A stretch of DNA of 12,278 bases from Oscillospiraceae bacterium (GTDB taxonomy: Bacteria > Bacillota > Clostridia > Oscillospirales > Acutalibacteraceae). Positions 10,708 to 12,278 of the stretch are shown here, piece after piece. The DNA is taken from assembly GCA_902761265.1 (NCBI GenBank), contig CACWJV010000088.1, positions 1-12,278 on the forward strand, given 5' to 3'. Each line of letters opens with the position of its first letter. The first letter of the stretch is position 1. Under the pieces are notes generated by a model that worked only from the letters and a program-made list of their open reading frames with translations, had not been told where the DNA came from and made no database searches. Position numbers and translations under genes: made by a program.

Positions 10708-12144
10708 ATGAAACGATGGATTGCATGGCTGCTGTGTCTGCTGCTCTGCTGCGGCACACTGCCGGTGTTTGCCGCAACCGAAGATCAAATTTCCCGCATC
10801 ACTTGCTCCATGTACCGCGACGGTGCGACCGGCAGAGGCTTTTGCTGGTTTACCCGGCAAAACGGAAACAGCGATCTGCTGCTGCAAAAGGCGGGCGACG
10901 ACACCGCTAATGCAAAGCATTACAGCGGCACCTGCCGGGCCTATCGCAAGCGGTATTCGCATCAGGTTGCTGTGACCGATCTGGAACCCGGCACCACCTA
11001 TCGCTACCGCGTGGGCGATGCGCAAAAAGATCTTTGGAGCGACTGGTGCACATTTCGGACGGACGACAAGGACGACAGCTTTTCTTTCATCGCCATCGCG
11101 GACGTGCAGGCCGGCACGATGGAAAAGTTTTTGAAAGCGGCAAAAACGCTGCGCGAAGCGGAGCGCACGCTGCCGGATTCCGACTTTACGGTCAATCTCG
11201 GCGACTATGTCAACGACAACACCAACGGGGAATGGGATGACTATTTCGAGGCGTTTTCGTTCAACAACGAAACCCAGACCGGCGTGCCCGTTGCCGGCAA
11301 CCATGACGGCAACTTCACAAACAAATTCAACACCAACTGCTTCAAAAACATGTTCTGTCTGGATCAGTCGGTCAACCGCTCGCTCGAGGGCGTCTATTAT
11401 TCCTTTGACTACGGCAACGCGCACTTTACCGTTTTGAACACCAATGATATGTACCCGATGAGTCAGGCGCAGAAAAACTGGCTGGTCAACGACGTGACAA
11501 CCAGCAGCGCCATGTGGAACATTCTGCTGATGCACCGCTCCGTCTATTCCGCCGGCAAAAATATCAACAAGCCGGACACCGTCATCCAGCGCAACATGCT
11601 GCTGCCGGTTATCGACCGGCTCGGCATCGATCTGGTGCTGTCGGGCCACGACCACATGTATCTGCGCACCGCCCCGATGAAGGGCGAAAAGAGGGTGGAA
11701 AACCTGACCTGTCGCACCGAACCGTTTCACGGCGAGGATGTGACGTTCACTGTGGCGCCGCAGGGCACGGTCTATGCAATGCCGTCTACCGCCGGCACCA
11801 AGCGCTACAGCGTCAACCAAAATGCCATCTCCCCGATTCTGTCGGCTGCGGACAAAGCCTTTTCCACTAAAGAGCGCGGCGGCTGTTTTGCAACGGTGGA
11901 AATCGACGGCGGACGGCTGGTCTACCGCGCCTACACGGTCGACGACGAAACACAGGCGCGTACACTTGTGGACACCTATGCGCTGGCAAAAGATAGCGCA
12001 ACGCCCCGAAAAGCAACCGCTCTCGATCAATCGCTGCTGTCCACCATTGCCGCCTGGCCGGGCAATCTGACGGCTGGCCTTTGCGGCATGCTCGTCTCCT
12101 ATCTGAAGCTGCTCGTGCAGGTCATCGCGCAGGCAGTGCGCTAA
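10708..12144 (+). CDS. Secreted purple acid phosphatase-like metallophosphoesterase
   Basis: A 478-residue exported phosphoesterase. MKRWIAWLLCLLLCCGTLPVFA is a clear signal peptide with likely cleavage after Ala22. Residues about 27-117 form a fibronectin-III-like N-terminal domain of purple acid phosphatases (VTDLEPGTTYRYRVGD). The dinuclear metal core follows: IADVQ (Asp132), NLGDYVND (Asp166), VAGNHDG (Asn198, His199), LLMHRSVYS (His276) and SGHDHMYLR (His314, His316), a full metallophosphatase set. The last 30 residues (GNLTAGLCGMLVSYLKLLVQ...) are hydrophobic and could associate with the membrane. The frame is open upstream, but the ATG at 10708 has GAAGGGA before it and begins the signal sequence. 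It probably releases phosphate from organic esters outside the cell. The substrate is not predictable. It appears monocistronic and intact. Confidence 0.92.
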   Translation: MKRWIAWLLCLLLCCGTLPVFAATEDQISRITCSMYRDGATGRGFCWFTRQNGNSDLLLQKAGDDTANAKHYSGTCRAYRKRYSHQVAVTDLEPGTTYRYRVGDAQKDLWSDWCTFRTDDKDDSFSFIAIADVQAGTMEKFLKAAKTLREAERTLPDSDFTVNLGDYVNDNTNGEWDDYFEAFSFNNETQTGVPVAGNHDGNFTNKFNTNCFKNMFCLDQSVNRSLEGVYYSFDYGNAHFTVLNTNDMYPMSQAQKNWLVNDVTTSSAMWNILLMHRSVYSAGKNINKPDTVIQRNMLLPVIDRLGIDLVLSGHDHMYLRTAPMKGEKRVENLTCRTEPFHGEDVTFTVAPQGTVYAMPSTAGTKRYSVNQNAISPILSAADKAFSTKERGGCFATVEIDGGRLVYRAYTVDDETQARTLVDTYALAKDSATPRKATALDQSLLSTIAAWPGNLTAGLCGMLVSYLKLLVQVIAQAVR

Positions 12145-12158
12145 AAAAGGTGCGCGTT

Positions 12159-12174
12159 TGCGGTTGAATCCGCA
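12159..12174 (+). terminator. Weak hairpin after the metallophosphoesterase gene
   Basis: TGCGG-TTGAAT-CCGCA forms a 5-bp stem 14 nt after the stop codon, followed by TAAAAAT rather than a T-run. It is a poor terminator by itself. Confidence 0.3.
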
Positions 12175-12182
12175 TAAAAATC

Positions 12183-12211
12183 TTGCAAAACCCGTCGGTC
12201 TGTGCTATAGT
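12183..12211 (+). promoter_or_regulatory. Promoter of the gene starting at 12251
   Basis: TTGCAA (12183-12188), 17 nt, TATAGT (12206-12211), with TGTGC directly before the -10. It lies about 40 nt upstream of the next start codon. Confidence 0.72.
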
Positions 12212-12250
12212 ATTTAAGATAATGTATATTCCTGCGGGAAGGTGAAAGAG

Positions 12251-12278
12251 ATGTTTCAATTAGGGTTTGACAACGACA
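12251..12278 (+). CDS. Start of a further gene (possibly DUF1846 family), truncated by the window
   Basis: The ATG at 12251 follows GGGAAGGTGAAAGAG, an acceptable ribosome site, and a good promoter. Only nine full codons are present: MFQLGFDND. This resembles the beginning of DUF1846-family proteins as I remember them (a GFDxxKY-type start), but nine residues cannot prove it. The existence of a gene here is fairly secure; its identity is a guess. Confidence 0.5.

Noticed and set aside
10669..12030. 453-codon minus-strand open frame opposite the metallophosphoesterase
   Set aside because: It is an antisense shadow of a gene with complete catalytic motifs, with no start signals of its own.

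Overview
The window looks like a chromosomal segment of an anaerobic, fermentative Firmicute. The best fit is a Clostridia gut-type lineage such as Oscillospiraceae/Ruminococcaceae, but this is inferred from gene content, GC-rich codon use, strong AGGAGG-type ribosome sites and sigma-A-like promoters, not from a phylogenetic marker. The genetic code is standard: TGG encodes Trp, and TGA ends several intact genes.

Layout. (1) Positions 1-1237, minus strand: a metal-dependent PHP-domain phosphoesterase whose end overlaps the start of a TrhA/hemolysin-III-type membrane protein, which runs off the left edge. (2) 1351-1763: a divergent XRE-family repressor gene with a near-consensus promoter inside an inverted repeat, interrupted by an in-frame TGA. 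(3) 2041-2589: family I inorganic pyrophosphatase (ppa), flanked on both sides by copies of one composite intergenic repeat (hairpin, conserved tail, six phased heptamers, second hairpin). (4) 2721-7709, minus strand: the centrepiece, a five-gene operon for a multimeric, probably electron-bifurcating [FeFe] hydrogenase. The order is hndA (NuoE-like), a GHKL ATPase, hndB (small 2Fe-2S-type protein), hndC (NuoF-like flavoprotein) and hndD (catalytic H-cluster subunit), with a hairpin-containing leader. (5) 7976-8838: a GH43-like beta-propeller glycosidase gene broken by a frame change that probably marks an internal deletion. (6) 8839-9196: gene-free DNA holding a cluster of GTGCAG/CTGCAC repeats in direct and inverted array. 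(7) 9197-10262, minus strand: nrdR with an in-frame 27-bp tandem duplication, preceded by a cysteine-rich YkgJ-like protein gene. (8) 10440-10624: a small unknown gene with an apparent one-base frameshift. (9) 10708-12144: a secreted purple-acid-phosphatase-like metallophosphoesterase. (10) 12251 to the end: the first codons of another gene.

How the genes work together. The hydrogenase operon would couple NAD(P)H and reduced ferredoxin oxidation to H2 formation, or the reverse. HndA and HndC form the NAD(P)H/FMN module, HndD makes H2, and HndB and the ATPase are accessory. Pyrophosphatase pulls biosynthetic reactions forward, and NrdR represses ribonucleotide reductase genes. The other genes are not obviously linked to hydrogen metabolism.

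No wholly new system can be demonstrated here. The most interesting signals are the composite heptamer repeat around ppa, the GTGCAG repeat cluster, the duplicated segment in NrdR, the GHKL ATPase inside the hydrogenase operon, and the unusual concentration of four coding lesions in 12 kb. The last could be genome decay or assembly error.
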